From Bacillota bacterium (lineage in GTDB: Bacteria > Bacillota > Clostridia > Acetivibrionales > JANLFN01), in NCBI GenBank assembly GCA_023397675.1, contig JAEWTV010000128.1:62001-126000 (forward strand): DNA of 64,000 bases. Reading direction: 5' to 3'. The position numbers and the translations under genes were made by a program. The notes under the pieces were generated by a model, which worked only from the letters and a program-made list of their open reading frames with translations, was not told the DNA's origin and ran no database searches. Below, in pieces: positions 24,115 to 33,343 of the stretch; position 1 is the first letter of the stretch, and every line of letters starts with the position of its first letter.

Positions 24115-25173
24115 GTGATACCACTTGCGAAAAATATTAAAAGGTATTTTTCTTTGAAAGAGGTCATTGTTGTTATACTGGCCATAGTTATTGCTGTATC
24201 TGCAGGCGTAGCCGTATTCTTCAATCTAAAAAAGGAGGTTGTAATAAGCGACAACGGAAAACAGATTACAGTTAAAACAATGAGGGCTACAGTAGGTGAA
24301 GTTCTTGAACAAAACGGTATTAGTGTATCAAAGTATGATTATATTGAACCGAAGCTAGATTCAAAATTACAAAGGATAACAGAGAATTCAGTTACTATAA
24401 AAAGAGCAGTACCAATTTACGTATTTATTGATGGGCAGGAAAAACAAATAATGACTTACAATGACACTGTACAGGATGCATTCAAAACAAATTCCATTCA
24501 GCTTGGAACACTGGATAGAGTTGAAAATGCGACCTTGCAGGACAAAATTGTAAAAGACATGAAAGTTAAAGTTGTAAGGGTCAGAGAAGAAATAATTGCA
24601 GAACAGACACCAATTCCTTTCCAGATTCAAAGCAGAGAGAATGACCGCCTTGACAAGGGCACTGAGAAAACTGTGGTAGATGGTAAGGAAGGTACACTCG
24701 AAAAATCATATAAAGTTGTATATGAAGATAATGTACAGATTTCAAAAACGCTGGTTAACAACAACATTATTGCAAACCCTGTAAATAAGGTTGTTGAGAC
24801 CGGTACAGTACTTACTTATCGTACTTCAAGAGGAGATACAATAAGGTACAAAAAAGTTATGAACATGAGAGCTACTGCCTATACTGCATCATATGCAGAT
24901 ACAGGCAAAGGTCCGGGAGATCCCGGCTTTGGAATTACATATACAGGTGTAAAAGCAAGAAAGGGTATTATTGCTGTTGACCCGAGAGTAATACCGCTTG
25001 GAACAAGAGTATATGTAGAAGTTATGGGTAAGGTTTCAGACTACGGATATGCTGTCGCAGCCGATACAGGAGGAGCTATCAAAGGAAACTTGATTGACCT
25101 GTATTATGACAGTCAGTCCTTCGTTAACAACTGGGGATGCAAAAATGTCAGAGTCTATTTTGTAATGGACTAG
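24115..25173 (+). CDS. yabE: YabE-like secreted G5/3D-domain protein
   Basis: A 352-residue envelope protein of the YabE/Rpf-like type. Residues about 15-38 are an N-terminal membrane anchor or signal. Two DUF348 (YabE N-terminal) repeats follow, then a G5 domain near 145-225 that may bind peptidoglycan. The C-terminal 90 residues are a 3D domain (MRATAYTASYADTG, IAVDPRVIPLGTRVYVE, AADTGGAIKG) with the three Asp of a double-psi beta-barrel, related to lytic transglycosylase MltA. It probably cleaves or remodels cell wall. GTG at 24115 is 8 bases after AGGAGG. In Bacillus it lies between yabD and rnmV-ksgA; rnmV is absent here. Confidence 0.9.
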   Translation: MIPLAKNIKRYFSLKEVIVVILAIVIAVSAGVAVFFNLKKEVVISDNGKQITVKTMRATVGEVLEQNGISVSKYDYIEPKLDSKLQRITENSVTIKRAVPIYVFIDGQEKQIMTYNDTVQDAFKTNSIQLGTLDRVENATLQDKIVKDMKVKVVRVREEIIAEQTPIPFQIQSRENDRLDKGTEKTVVDGKEGTLEKSYKVVYEDNVQISKTLVNNNIIANPVNKVVETGTVLTYRTSRGDTIRYKKVMNMRATAYTASYADTGKGPGDPGFGITYTGVKARKGIIAVDPRVIPLGTRVYVEVMGKVSDYGYAVAADTGGAIKGNLIDLYYDSQSFVNNWGCKNVRVYFVMD

Positions 25174-25261
25174 ACTTTTTATATTTGCTTGACAGATTAA
25201 AACCGTGTGTTAAGCGAGGATTATACTTGACACACAATAATGTAATAAGGGACTTTTGAAG

Positions 25262-25297
25262 CAAGCCGGAACCAGTATTCCGGCTTGAATTTTTTTA
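25262..25297 (+). terminator. Rho-independent terminator after yabE
   Basis: CAAGCCGGAA pairs with TTCCGGCTTG around a 6-base loop, followed by AA and T7. Confidence 0.92.
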
Positions 25298-25384
25298 GTT
25301 GATTAATGCTTAAAGATTCAGGTTTAAGTATCAAGTACTGATATTATGCACAAATTAATTAAAGTTCACATCGGGAGCATTGCT

Positions 25385-26242
25385 ATGGATATAAGAGAAC
25401 AGGTAAAAAAGAATAATATAAGACTTACAAAGTCATTGGGACAGAATTTTCTTACAGATGAAAGTATAGTAGCAAAAATAGCTGACAGTGCCGGAGTTGA
25501 AAAAAGCGATCTTGTAATAGAGGTTGGACCCGGTCTGGGAAGTATGACCCGCCTTTTGGCTGAAAAGGCAGCACAGGTTATTGCTGTTGAGATTGATAAA
25601 AGGCTGATTGAACCGTTGACCCGGAATATGGCTGAGTATGGTAATTTCTCAGTAATAAATGACGATATAATGAAAATCAATTTAAATAATCTCATAAATG
25701 ATACATGCAGTAAGAATACTGATATTAAGTCTGTTAAGATTGTTGCCAACTTGCCATATTATATTACAACTCCTATTATTATGAAAATACTTGAGGATAA
25801 CCTTGGAATAGACTGCTGCGTATTCATGGTTCAGCGTGAGGTTGCTGATAGGATGGTCGCCAAACCCGGCGGAAAGGATTATGGTGCATTATCGGTTGCC
25901 GTTCAATACAGGTCAATTCCGCAAAAAGCTTTTGATGTACCACCCCATTGCTTTATTCCACAGCCCGAAGTTTACTCGACGGTTGTAAGGCTTGATATCA
26001 GGAAGTCTGCGCCGGTAACCGTAAAAGATGAAAAACTGTTTTTCAGAGTAGTCAAAGCATCTTTCGGACAGAGGAGAAAAACCTTGTTAAACGCACTTCA
26101 TAATTCCGGCTTTTTTAAGCCTGACAAGGAGAGGTTGGCCGAACTACTTTCCAGTCTGGGGATTGATCCGAATAGAAGGGGTGAAACCTTATCGATTGAG
26201 CAATTTTCAGACTTGTCCAATGTACTGTATAATGAAAAATAA
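25385..26242 (+). CDS. ksgA: 16S rRNA dimethyladenosine transferase
   Basis: Dimethylates A1518 and A1519 of 16S rRNA during small-subunit maturation. KSLGQNFL marks the family's N-terminus; VIEVGPGLGSMT is SAM motif I, NLPYYITTPI the catalytic NLPY motif, and FGQRRKTLLNAL the C-terminal signature. The ATG at 25385 is 7 bases after GGGAG; the longer frame from 25346 has no ribosome site. The length of 285 residues is usual. It closes the yaa/yab syntenic block. Confidence 0.95.
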   Translation: MDIREQVKKNNIRLTKSLGQNFLTDESIVAKIADSAGVEKSDLVIEVGPGLGSMTRLLAEKAAQVIAVEIDKRLIEPLTRNMAEYGNFSVINDDIMKINLNNLINDTCSKNTDIKSVKIVANLPYYITTPIIMKILEDNLGIDCCVFMVQREVADRMVAKPGGKDYGALSVAVQYRSIPQKAFDVPPHCFIPQPEVYSTVVRLDIRKSAPVTVKDEKLFFRVVKASFGQRRKTLLNALHNSGFFKPDKERLAELLSSLGIDPNRRGETLSIEQFSDLSNVLYNEK

Positions 26243-26250
26243 AATGTAAG

Positions 26251-26290
26251 TAAGCTACCAAATAAATTTTTCGGTGGCTTATTTTTTTTC
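26251..26290 (+). terminator. Rho-independent terminator after ksgA
   Basis: TAAGCTACC pairs with GGTGGCTTA (one G-U), followed by T8. Confidence 0.85.
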
Positions 26291-26368
26291 ATATTGCCTC
26301 ATATACATAATAATAGGTATTTCATGCCTTAATTCGGCTGTAGCCGTGTATTATGTGGGGTGGGGAAA

Positions 26369-27628
26369 ATGGCAGGTAAAATTCATGACCAGAGACATTT
26401 TATCATGTTTGAACGTGAAGATCAGGGATTTGAATACGGGCAAAACCCTTCTGGATATGTAAAAATAGAGGTTAGAGGCGGTAAGGGAAAACTTTCGGCT
26501 TTAGCCCAGAATTTAAAATACAGTGATAATTTGTCATACAGATTATATCTGATTAAATGTAGTGACTACCAGACGGTCCCTGTTGACGCCGGTATTATGC
26601 AGGTGAAAAAAAATAGCTTTGAAGCAGATTGGAGCTTTAATCCCGAGCAGGTAGGTGAATCGGGAAATTCAATTGACGAATTTAATGTGGCTGCAATAAT
26701 TGCAGAATACAGTGATAGGAAAAAACTCCATGTTGAGTGTCCTCTTGCAGCATATAGAGGCAAGAAAATCAGTTGGAGAAAAAAACTCGAAGAATACCTT
26801 ACAGTGCCACCGTTAAAACAGCAGCCAATTTCCGCTGAAAAAGCCAGTACCACAATTGAGCCTGCCATTATGGAAGCTGAAAAATTTGTTCTAACAGAAG
26901 ATAACATGGTAGAAAGCATGGAAACAGTTAATAACAATGCTGTGGATATTTTCTCGGCCCCCGAGCAAATAGAAGGAGAAAAAAACGATGATATTACTGA
27001 GAAGGATTTTAAAACAGACATAGATTTGATGCCTGATGATAATCCGGAAGATAGCCCTACCATGAGTGATGAGGAGTATGATGGAGAATTCGGTAAAGGC
27101 TGTATTTACAAAGAGAATAATACTTGTGGCTTCAAGCAGGGCTCAGCGGGCTTTTATAACCCGTGTATTTATTGTAATATTGGTACAAGTGCTCAAAACA
27201 GCCAGTACAGCAACAGGCCATCTGGAAGTGCGGACTCATTAAGAAAAAATCTAGACAAATATTTTGAAACTTTTGATCCCTTCGGAAGTAAAAGAAAAGA
27301 TTACAAATGGTGGAAGGTAAATAATCCGGTATACCTTAACAACGTACTTTACCAGTGCAATATTAAAACTCCCCTATTATTCAATCCCAAGGTTATGCTT
27401 GCACATTTTAAGTATAAGCATTTGATAGTGGGTATCTATACCGACCGTATGAGACGCAGAGAATTTATAGTATGCGGAGTACCTGGAGTGTACAGTGTAG
27501 ATGAAAAACCCTTCGGTGATATGTGCAGGTGGGTACAACTCGAAGGAAACAGACCTAAACACGGTGCTTTTGGCTATTGGTTGGTTTATATGGACAGCCG
27601 AACAGGCAAATTTATTAACCTTGGATAA
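26369..27628 (+). CDS. conserved hypothetical protein, two domains with acidic linker
   Basis: Unrecognised 419-residue protein without signal peptide or membrane segment. Residues about 10-140 form a beta-rich domain (VKIEVRGGKGKLSAL). Residues 150-245 are a low-complexity acidic linker. The C-terminal 170 residues start with a cysteine cluster (CIYKENNTCGF...NPCIYCN) and end in a Trp/Tyr/Gly-rich domain (CRWVQLEGNRPKHGAFGYW). The cysteines may bind metal. ATG at 26369 follows a GGGGTGGGG stretch; a GTG at 26360 is possible. It is a single-gene unit between the ksgA terminator and the amt promoter. Confidence 0.7.
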   Translation: MAGKIHDQRHFIMFEREDQGFEYGQNPSGYVKIEVRGGKGKLSALAQNLKYSDNLSYRLYLIKCSDYQTVPVDAGIMQVKKNSFEADWSFNPEQVGESGNSIDEFNVAAIIAEYSDRKKLHVECPLAAYRGKKISWRKKLEEYLTVPPLKQQPISAEKASTTIEPAIMEAEKFVLTEDNMVESMETVNNNAVDIFSAPEQIEGEKNDDITEKDFKTDIDLMPDDNPEDSPTMSDEEYDGEFGKGCIYKENNTCGFKQGSAGFYNPCIYCNIGTSAQNSQYSNRPSGSADSLRKNLDKYFETFDPFGSKRKDYKWWKVNNPVYLNNVLYQCNIKTPLLFNPKVMLAHFKYKHLIVGIYTDRMRRREFIVCGVPGVYSVDEKPFGDMCRWVQLEGNRPKHGAFGYWLVYMDSRTGKFINLG

Positions 27629-27650
27629 AACTTATAAACGTTTATAAGCA

Positions 27651-27679
27651 TTGAAATTATACTTAATCTCTTATATAAT
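27651..27679 (+). promoter_or_regulatory. SigA promoter of the amt leader
   Basis: TTGAAA (27651-27656), 17-base spacer, TATAAT (27674-27679). Transcription should start near 27687, leaving a leader of about 215 bases. Confidence 0.8.
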
Positions 27680-27686
27680 ATAAGAG

Positions 27687-27807
27687 GCAGAGACCGGCGA
27701 ACGCTTTCTGTCTGCAATGTTGCATTTTACGGTGACGTATTTTACATTGATGTGAATTATTGGGTATTGAGGCCCTGTATGCATTTATATGCGTATGGGG
27801 TTTTTTT
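27687..27807 (+). promoter_or_regulatory. amt leader with attenuator; possible ANTAR-type hairpins
   Basis: The long leader ends in a terminator-like hairpin (27773-27807): CCCTGTATGCAT pairs with ATGCGTATGGGG, 12 pairs with G-U, then T7. It stands between the promoter and the amt start, so it would stop transcription early. Upstream are two small hairpins with six-base loops, AATGTT (27716-27721) and ATTGAT (27746-27751). Both loops have A at position 1 and G at position 4, as in the dual-hairpin target of ANTAR antiterminators. The first stem is only 3 pairs and neither overlaps the terminator, so the ANTAR idea is weak; the terminator is firm. Confidence 0.55.
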
Positions 27808-27903
27808 AATGTGAAGCGGTCATTATATAATGCGTTTCATGAATTATCTCTTGAGACAATGGGGTTGATGGAAACTAATCTTATTTTATGAGGAGATGCG
27901 GTC

Positions 27904-29247
27904 ATGAGTTTAAGTAATATTGCAGGCGGTTTAAATACTGTATGGGTTCTTCTGGCAGCCGCTTTGGTGTTTTTTATGGAAGCGGGTTTTGCCATGCTGG
28001 AAGCGGGTTTTGTAAGAGCTAAAAACTCTTTAAACATAATAATGAAGGTCTTCATTGATTGTTGTGCAGGTTTACTTGGTTATTGGGCAATCGGTTTTGG
28101 AATCATGTACGGCGCTGATAAGCTGCATATTTTCGGAACCAGTGGTTTTTTTGTACAGGGAAGCATGGAAAATCTACCCTTCCTTAAGCAGTTCGGACTC
28201 CCTGTTGAGGTATACTGGCTGTTCCAGGCAGCATTCGCTGTTGCGGTTGCAACAATAGTATCGGGAGCAGTTGCTGAAAGAATGAAGTTTGTACCCTATA
28301 TTGCTTTCAGTTTTCTGGCAACAGCAGTTATCTATCCTATTGCAGGACACCTTGTATGGAATCCTAACGGACTTTTTGCAAAAATGGGAATGCTTGATTT
28401 TGCAGGTTCAGCAGCCGTTCACTCTGTTGGGGGATGGGCTTCTCTTGCAGCTGTCCTGGTTCTTGGACCAAGAATAGGTAAATATAAAAAGGACGGCTCT
28501 GCAAATGTTCTGCCAGGGCATAGCATGCCATTTGCAGCATTGGGCGCCTTCATCCTCTGGTTTGGGTGGTTCGGATTTAACCCAGGAAGCGCTTTAAATG
28601 GTCTTGACAGCAGTATAGCACATATTGCCGTTACAACAAATCTTGCAGCCGCAGCGGGTGGTCTTGTAAGTGCTTTGTTTACCTTATGGAGATATGGTAA
28701 GGTTGATGCAAGTATGACAATGAACGGAGCTCTTGCTGGCCTAGTTGCAATAACTGCAGGTTGTGCATATGTAAACCTTCCAAGTGCTGTAATCATTGGC
28801 GCAATAGCTGGGGTTATAGTTGTTCTTGCAGTTGAACTTGTTGATAGGATGCATGCGGATGACCCTGTTGGAGCAATTGCTGTTCATGGCTTCTGCGGTT
28901 CTTTTGGAACCTTGGCAGTAGGACTTTTCGCTTCAATCGGAAATTCAAAGGGTTTGTTTTTTGGCGGCGGTTTCAAGCTTCTTGGAATACAGGCACTTGG
29001 TCTTGCAACAGTATCCGTTTGGGCGTTCGGAACAACCTTTGGCTTGTTCAAACTGCTAAAGGCCTTATTCGGAATAAGAGTCAAGGCAGATGATGAAATT
29101 GAAGGTATGGATATAAGTGAGCACGGTATAAGAGCATATGCACAATCACCGATTGATGATAGTCTGATACTCGAAGACGAAGAAAGCATTTCAGGCGAAT
29201 TCGGTGTTCAGTCCAGCCCAGTACGGGTAAGTACTGACAGAGCATAA
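27904..29247 (+). CDS. amt: ammonium transporter
   Basis: An Amt/Mep/Rh-family channel for ammonium uptake, 447 residues with about 11 membrane helices. AAALVFFMEAGFAMLEAGFVR, split here by family motif use, gives the N-terminal helix; SAAVHSVGGWASLAAVLVLG carries the periplasmic and pore histidine region, and AVHGFCGSFGTLAVG the second pore histidine. After the last helix there is a tail of about 45 mostly acidic residues (from DDEIEGMDISEHGIRAYAQ). A glnB gene, the usual partner, is not present next to it. ATG at 27904 follows GGAG. Expression is probably controlled by the leader terminator. Confidence 0.93.
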   Translation: MSLSNIAGGLNTVWVLLAAALVFFMEAGFAMLEAGFVRAKNSLNIIMKVFIDCCAGLLGYWAIGFGIMYGADKLHIFGTSGFFVQGSMENLPFLKQFGLPVEVYWLFQAAFAVAVATIVSGAVAERMKFVPYIAFSFLATAVIYPIAGHLVWNPNGLFAKMGMLDFAGSAAVHSVGGWASLAAVLVLGPRIGKYKKDGSANVLPGHSMPFAALGAFILWFGWFGFNPGSALNGLDSSIAHIAVTTNLAAAAGGLVSALFTLWRYGKVDASMTMNGALAGLVAITAGCAYVNLPSAVIIGAIAGVIVVLAVELVDRMHADDPVGAIAVHGFCGSFGTLAVGLFASIGNSKGLFFGGGFKLLGIQALGLATVSVWAFGTTFGLFKLLKALFGIRVKADDEIEGMDISEHGIRAYAQSPIDDSLILEDEESISGEFGVQSSPVRVSTDRA

Positions 29248-29416
29248 AAAGAGAATAATTAAATATTAAAATAAATGACTTTATTGCCGAATTATAGTAT
29301 AATATAGTAAAATGCTGCATTATGTGTGTACAATCTATATCAAAGAACGCCTAAGTGCGTTAACTCCTGGGGTGTATGCATTTTTATACAAAAGATAAAA
29401 GAAGGAGCTGGTAGCT

Positions 29417-29827
29417 GTGACGGTTAAGAATAAAGTCGAAATTAGAATAGCCGGCAAAGACTACACTTTGGTTGGTGTTGAGTCTGATGAATACATCCAG
29501 AAGGTTGGATTGTATATTGACAGGAAAATGAATGAGGTATTAAAGGTAAACAGCACCCTTAGTACCGCAATGGCTTCTGTACTTACGGCAATAAATGTGG
29601 CGGATGATTTCTTCAAAGCTCAGGATAGCGAGAAATTCCTGAAAAAAGAATTAAAACAGGAAACGGAAGAGTTGGAAAAGCTGAGAGAAGAAAATAAAAG
29701 GCTTTCTGAAGAAAACGCAATACTGGCTACAAGGAACACCGGGCTTCAGCTTGAACTTGTAAAGCGTGAGGCAGAGCTGGGTGAAGCAAGAAATTCCGTT
29801 AGTAAGGCAAATAGACACATAGTTTAA
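29417..29827 (+). CDS. zapA: cell division protein ZapA
   Basis: Promotes FtsZ bundling at the division septum. The 136-residue product has the ZapA N-terminal domain (VEIRIAGKDYTLVGVESDEYIQKV) and a long C-terminal coiled coil of Glu/Lys/Leu heptads from about residue 70 to 130. GTG at 29417 has GGAG about 10 bases upstream. A strong terminator follows. In clostridia zapA is often followed by the U32 gene, as here two genes on. Confidence 0.9.
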   Translation: MTVKNKVEIRIAGKDYTLVGVESDEYIQKVGLYIDRKMNEVLKVNSTLSTAMASVLTAINVADDFFKAQDSEKFLKKELKQETEELEKLREENKRLSEENAILATRNTGLQLELVKREAELGEARNSVSKANRHIV

Positions 29828-29854
29828 TTTTATAAATTTAATAATATTTTGTAT

Positions 29855-29894
29855 AATAATATGGGTTGAATTAATTTTCAACCCATATTATTTT
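29855..29894 (+). terminator. Rho-independent terminator after zapA
   Basis: A 16-bp perfect stem around loop TTAATT, with T4 after it. Confidence 0.9.
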
Positions 29895-29914
29895 AGAGAA
29901 GAAGATAATTAACC

Positions 29915-30811
29915 ATGAAAATGATCTTTGTTTTTTTAGATGGGTTTGGGCTTGGTGAAAATGATAAATCCAAAAACCCTGTTTATGCTGCAAATGCAGA
30001 AAATATCCGGTATATTTTAAGTAATTTCAGAATGATACCAACTGATTCTACACTTGGTGTGCCAGGTCTTCCACAAAGCGCTACGGGACAGACTGCCATA
30101 TTTACAGGGGTAAATGCGTCCAAAGCTCTGGGCAGGCATATGCATGGGCAGCCTACTATTACTCTCAAGCAAATACTTAATGAAAACAATCTCTTCCTTG
30201 AATTGGCTAAAAGAGGTTTGAAATTTACAAACTTCAATGTCTATAGAAAGGAATATCTTGATAAAATGAACGATCCCCGTGAAAAACGTTACAGGCCTTC
30301 GGTAACATCCGTTATGACCTTGTCTTCAGGTATAAGCTTTAGAATGGCGGAAGACTATGAACAGGGAAAAGGTATTTATCATGATATTACAGGAAAAGTC
30401 CTTAAGGAATATGGGTATGATATAGATGTTATTACGCCTGTTATGGCGGCGCAAAGGCTTTACCGCGAAAGCAGGAACTATGATTTTACCTTGTTTGAAC
30501 ATTTTATGCCAGACATAATCGGACATCGCATGAATATGGAAGAGGCAAAAGATGAGATAATGCTTTTGGATGAGTTTCTAGGCGAACTGGTAAGGCTGTC
30601 AGACCTTGATAATGATATTATATTTATCACTAGTGACCATGGGAATATTGAAGACATTAGTGTAAAAACACATACCTTTAACAAGGTTCCAACTTGTATT
30701 ATAACGAATTTGTTCTGCGCAGCTTCGGTTACGATAGAATCCCTTACGGATATTACACCATCTGTATTGAGGCTTTTTGATGGGTGCGATAAGGGACAAA
30801 ATCAGGTTTGA
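29915..30811 (+). CDS. alkaline-phosphatase-superfamily metalloenzyme (phosphomutase-like)
   Basis: A 298-residue protein of the alkaline phosphatase / cofactor-independent phosphoglycerate mutase superfamily. MIFVFLDGFGLG carries the first metal-binding Asp and LPQSATGQTAIFTG the region of the catalytic Ser/Thr. FEHFMPDIIGHR, TSDHGNIED and THTFNKVP supply the remaining Asp/His ligands. It lacks the large insertion of GpmI or phosphopentomutase, so it is a compact form of uncertain substrate. ATG at 29915 has GAAGAAG ahead. The U32 gene begins 20 bases later. Confidence 0.82.
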   Translation: MKMIFVFLDGFGLGENDKSKNPVYAANAENIRYILSNFRMIPTDSTLGVPGLPQSATGQTAIFTGVNASKALGRHMHGQPTITLKQILNENNLFLELAKRGLKFTNFNVYRKEYLDKMNDPREKRYRPSVTSVMTLSSGISFRMAEDYEQGKGIYHDITGKVLKEYGYDIDVITPVMAAQRLYRESRNYDFTLFEHFMPDIIGHRMNMEEAKDEIMLLDEFLGELVRLSDLDNDIIFITSDHGNIEDISVKTHTFNKVPTCIITNLFCAASVTIESLTDITPSVLRLFDGCDKGQNQV

Positions 30812-30831
30812 TAAAGTTCTGGAGGAACAAA

Positions 30832-33321
30832 ATGGGTAAGTTTTTAGAACTTCTGGCACCAGCAGGAGATAAGGAAGCGTTTCTTGCAGCAATTGAGAAT
30901 GGTGCGGATGCAGTATATCTTGGCGGTAAAATTTTAAACGCAAGACAGTTTGCAGGCAATTTCGGCTCAGAAGAGCTGTCCGAAGCAATCAGGTATGCTC
31001 ATGTAAGGGATGTGAATGTTTATCTTACAATGAATACCCTCGTATCGGATGAAGAGTTGCCGGAAGCCTTGAACTTTGCGAAAGAGGCATATCTGCTAGG
31101 AATAGATGCAGTTATTGTTCAGGATTTAGGGTTTGCCGGCTTACTCCATAAAGAACTTCCAGATTTACATCTTCATGCTAGTACACAGATGACGGTATAT
31201 AATCTTGAAGGTGTAAGAATGCTGGAAAGCCTGGGCTTTAAGAGGGTTGTTCTAGCCAGGGAATTATCGGTGGACGAAATACGGCACATATGTAAAAGCA
31301 CTGATTTGGAGGTAGAGGTCTTCATACATGGTGCTTTGTGCATAAGCTACTCTGGACAGTGCCTGATGAGCAGTATAATAGGAGGAAGGAGCGGTAACAG
31401 GGGAAAGTGTGCCCAGCCCTGCCGTCTCCCTTACTCACTTCTTAAAGACAACAAAACAATCAATCCGGTTGAAAATAGTAAAACTGAAACGGCATACCTG
31501 TTAAGCCCAAAGGATATATGTACCGTAGGGTTCATTGACAAGATAGCCCAGACAGGAGTCAAATCGCTGAAAATAGAAGGCAGGATGAAAAATCCGGAAT
31601 ATGTTGCTACTGTAGTTAGTACCTATCGGAAGTACTTAAATGGAGTAGATAACGGAACGAAGTTAACTGTTGATGATAATGATAAAAGGAAACTGACACA
31701 GATTTTCAATAGGGGTGGCTTTTCAAAGGGCTACTTTATAGGGAAGACCGGCAGGGACATTATGTGCTGGGAAAAGCCTAAAAACTGGGGTCTATATGCA
31801 GGCAATGTACTTTCCTACACAAAAGAAACAGGACTTTTAAAAATAAGTCTTAAGGAAAACCTTTCAATCGGTGATGGTATTGAAATATGGAATGGGGAGA
31901 ATGAAAGTCCGGGAACTGTTATAAGCTGGATGTCATCGGGAGAGAAAAGCATAAATTCAGCCCAACCCGGAACCGTTGTAACCGTAGGAAAAGTCAAAGG
32001 AAGAATATCAAAGGGTGACAAGGTATACAAAACTTCTGACAAGCTTTTGATTTCAGAAGCATTGGAGTCATTCAGAAAACCGAAAAGAAAAACAGTAATA
32101 CAAGGAATTTTTGAACTTAAAGCCGATAAACCGGCAGTACTTGCTGTAATTGACAGACAGGGGAATTCAGTTCGGGTAGAGGGTTCTGCTGTTCCAGAAG
32201 CAGCTGTTAACAAACCGCTTAGCAGCCAAAGAGTTATTGAGCAGCTACAAAAGACAGGAGCTACACCCTTTGAGTTTGAAAAGATTGATGTACATTCCGA
32301 CAATAACCTTACTATACCCTTGAGCGAAATAAATGATATAAGAAGAAGAGCACTTGATGAACTGGAACTTATAAGAGGGAATAATAACCGGGAATTACCG
32401 TCTGGTTTAACTATTCCTGTATCGAGGCAAAAGCATGATTCAAATAATGTTATACAGCCCAAAATATCAGCTCTTTTTATGACTCCAAGACCTGAACTTG
32501 ATTTTAATTCTGTTGAAGCTGACAGGATATACCTGCCTTTTGAGTACTATTCGGGTATGGGCTGGGAACGCTTAAGTGAAATATGCAAAAGCAATAAAGC
32601 ACAGGTTTTTCTGTGGCTTCCCTCCATTACAAGAGGTAATTATGATAATTTGATTATATCTAGGCTCAACAAACTTGCAGAATCGGGAATTGATGGAGTA
32701 ATGGTAGGAAACCCCGGAAGTATTAATTATTTTAAAGACTTTAAAAAACTTGCTATAACCGGGGATTACTCGTTAAATGTCTTTAATAGTCTTACACTTG
32801 AAGAACTAAAATATATGGGACTTGCAGGGGCTACACTTTCATTGGAACTAACACTTGGACAGGTTAGGGCAATGACAGCACCTTTGGATTTTGAAAAGGA
32901 GATTGTTGTATACGGAAGAATTCCTTTAATGACCTCCGAGTATTGCCCAGTTGGAAGTGTTACAGGAGGCTTTACGTCAGAAACCAAGTGTAATATTCCT
33001 TGCAAATCAGGCAATTATAGGCTTAAAGACCGTAAAGGTATAGAATTCCCGGTTCTTTGTGATAACATTGACTGCAGAAGTACTATACTAAATTCAACTT
33101 CGCTCTTTTTGGCAGATAACATTAAGAAGTCTGATTTTTCAGGTATAGATTATATAAGGCTTAACATATTTGATGAAACTCCTGAAAGGGTTCAAAAGCT
33201 GCTAAAGCTTCACAGACAGGCCCTTGAGGATTTTCAGGCTGTAAAGGCGAATTTTGCAGATGTGGTTGAAGAAATAAGAAGCGAGGGCTTTACAAGGGGT
33301 CATTACTATAGAGGGGTTTGA
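30832..33321 (+). CDS. U32 family protein, long form with C-terminal DUF3656-type region
   Basis: An 829-residue member of peptidase family U32. FLELLAPAGDKEAFLAAIENG and ADAVYLGG open the domain; the U32 signature EVFIHGALCISYSGQCLMSS is followed by the GNRGKCAQPCRLPY cysteine cluster. A second half with CPVGS and two further Cys groups resembles the DUF3656 part. The E. coli relative RlhA hydroxylates C2501 of 23S rRNA; relatives with other RNA substrates exist, so the target here is uncertain. The ATG at 30832 follows GGAGGA; the frame upstream overlaps the previous gene. dut follows after 22 bases. Confidence 0.87.
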   Translation: MGKFLELLAPAGDKEAFLAAIENGADAVYLGGKILNARQFAGNFGSEELSEAIRYAHVRDVNVYLTMNTLVSDEELPEALNFAKEAYLLGIDAVIVQDLGFAGLLHKELPDLHLHASTQMTVYNLEGVRMLESLGFKRVVLARELSVDEIRHICKSTDLEVEVFIHGALCISYSGQCLMSSIIGGRSGNRGKCAQPCRLPYSLLKDNKTINPVENSKTETAYLLSPKDICTVGFIDKIAQTGVKSLKIEGRMKNPEYVATVVSTYRKYLNGVDNGTKLTVDDNDKRKLTQIFNRGGFSKGYFIGKTGRDIMCWEKPKNWGLYAGNVLSYTKETGLLKISLKENLSIGDGIEIWNGENESPGTVISWMSSGEKSINSAQPGTVVTVGKVKGRISKGDKVYKTSDKLLISEALESFRKPKRKTVIQGIFELKADKPAVLAVIDRQGNSVRVEGSAVPEAAVNKPLSSQRVIEQLQKTGATPFEFEKIDVHSDNNLTIPLSEINDIRRRALDELELIRGNNNRELPSGLTIPVSRQKHDSNNVIQPKISALFMTPRPELDFNSVEADRIYLPFEYYSGMGWERLSEICKSNKAQVFLWLPSITRGNYDNLIISRLNKLAESGIDGVMVGNPGSINYFKDFKKLAITGDYSLNVFNSLTLEELKYMGLAGATLSLELTLGQVRAMTAPLDFEKEIVVYGRIPLMTSEYCPVGSVTGGFTSETKCNIPCKSGNYRLKDRKGIEFPVLCDNIDCRSTILNSTSLFLADNIKKSDFSGIDYIRLNIFDETPERVQKLLKLHRQALEDFQAVKANFADVVEEIRSEGFTRGHYYRGV

Positions 33322-33343
33322 GGTATTAACAGGGGGTAGAACC

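Noticed and set aside
31815..32462. A 215-codon minus-strand frame inside the U32 gene
   Set aside because: Ser/Leu-rich antisense shadow of a strong coding region with no ribosome site.
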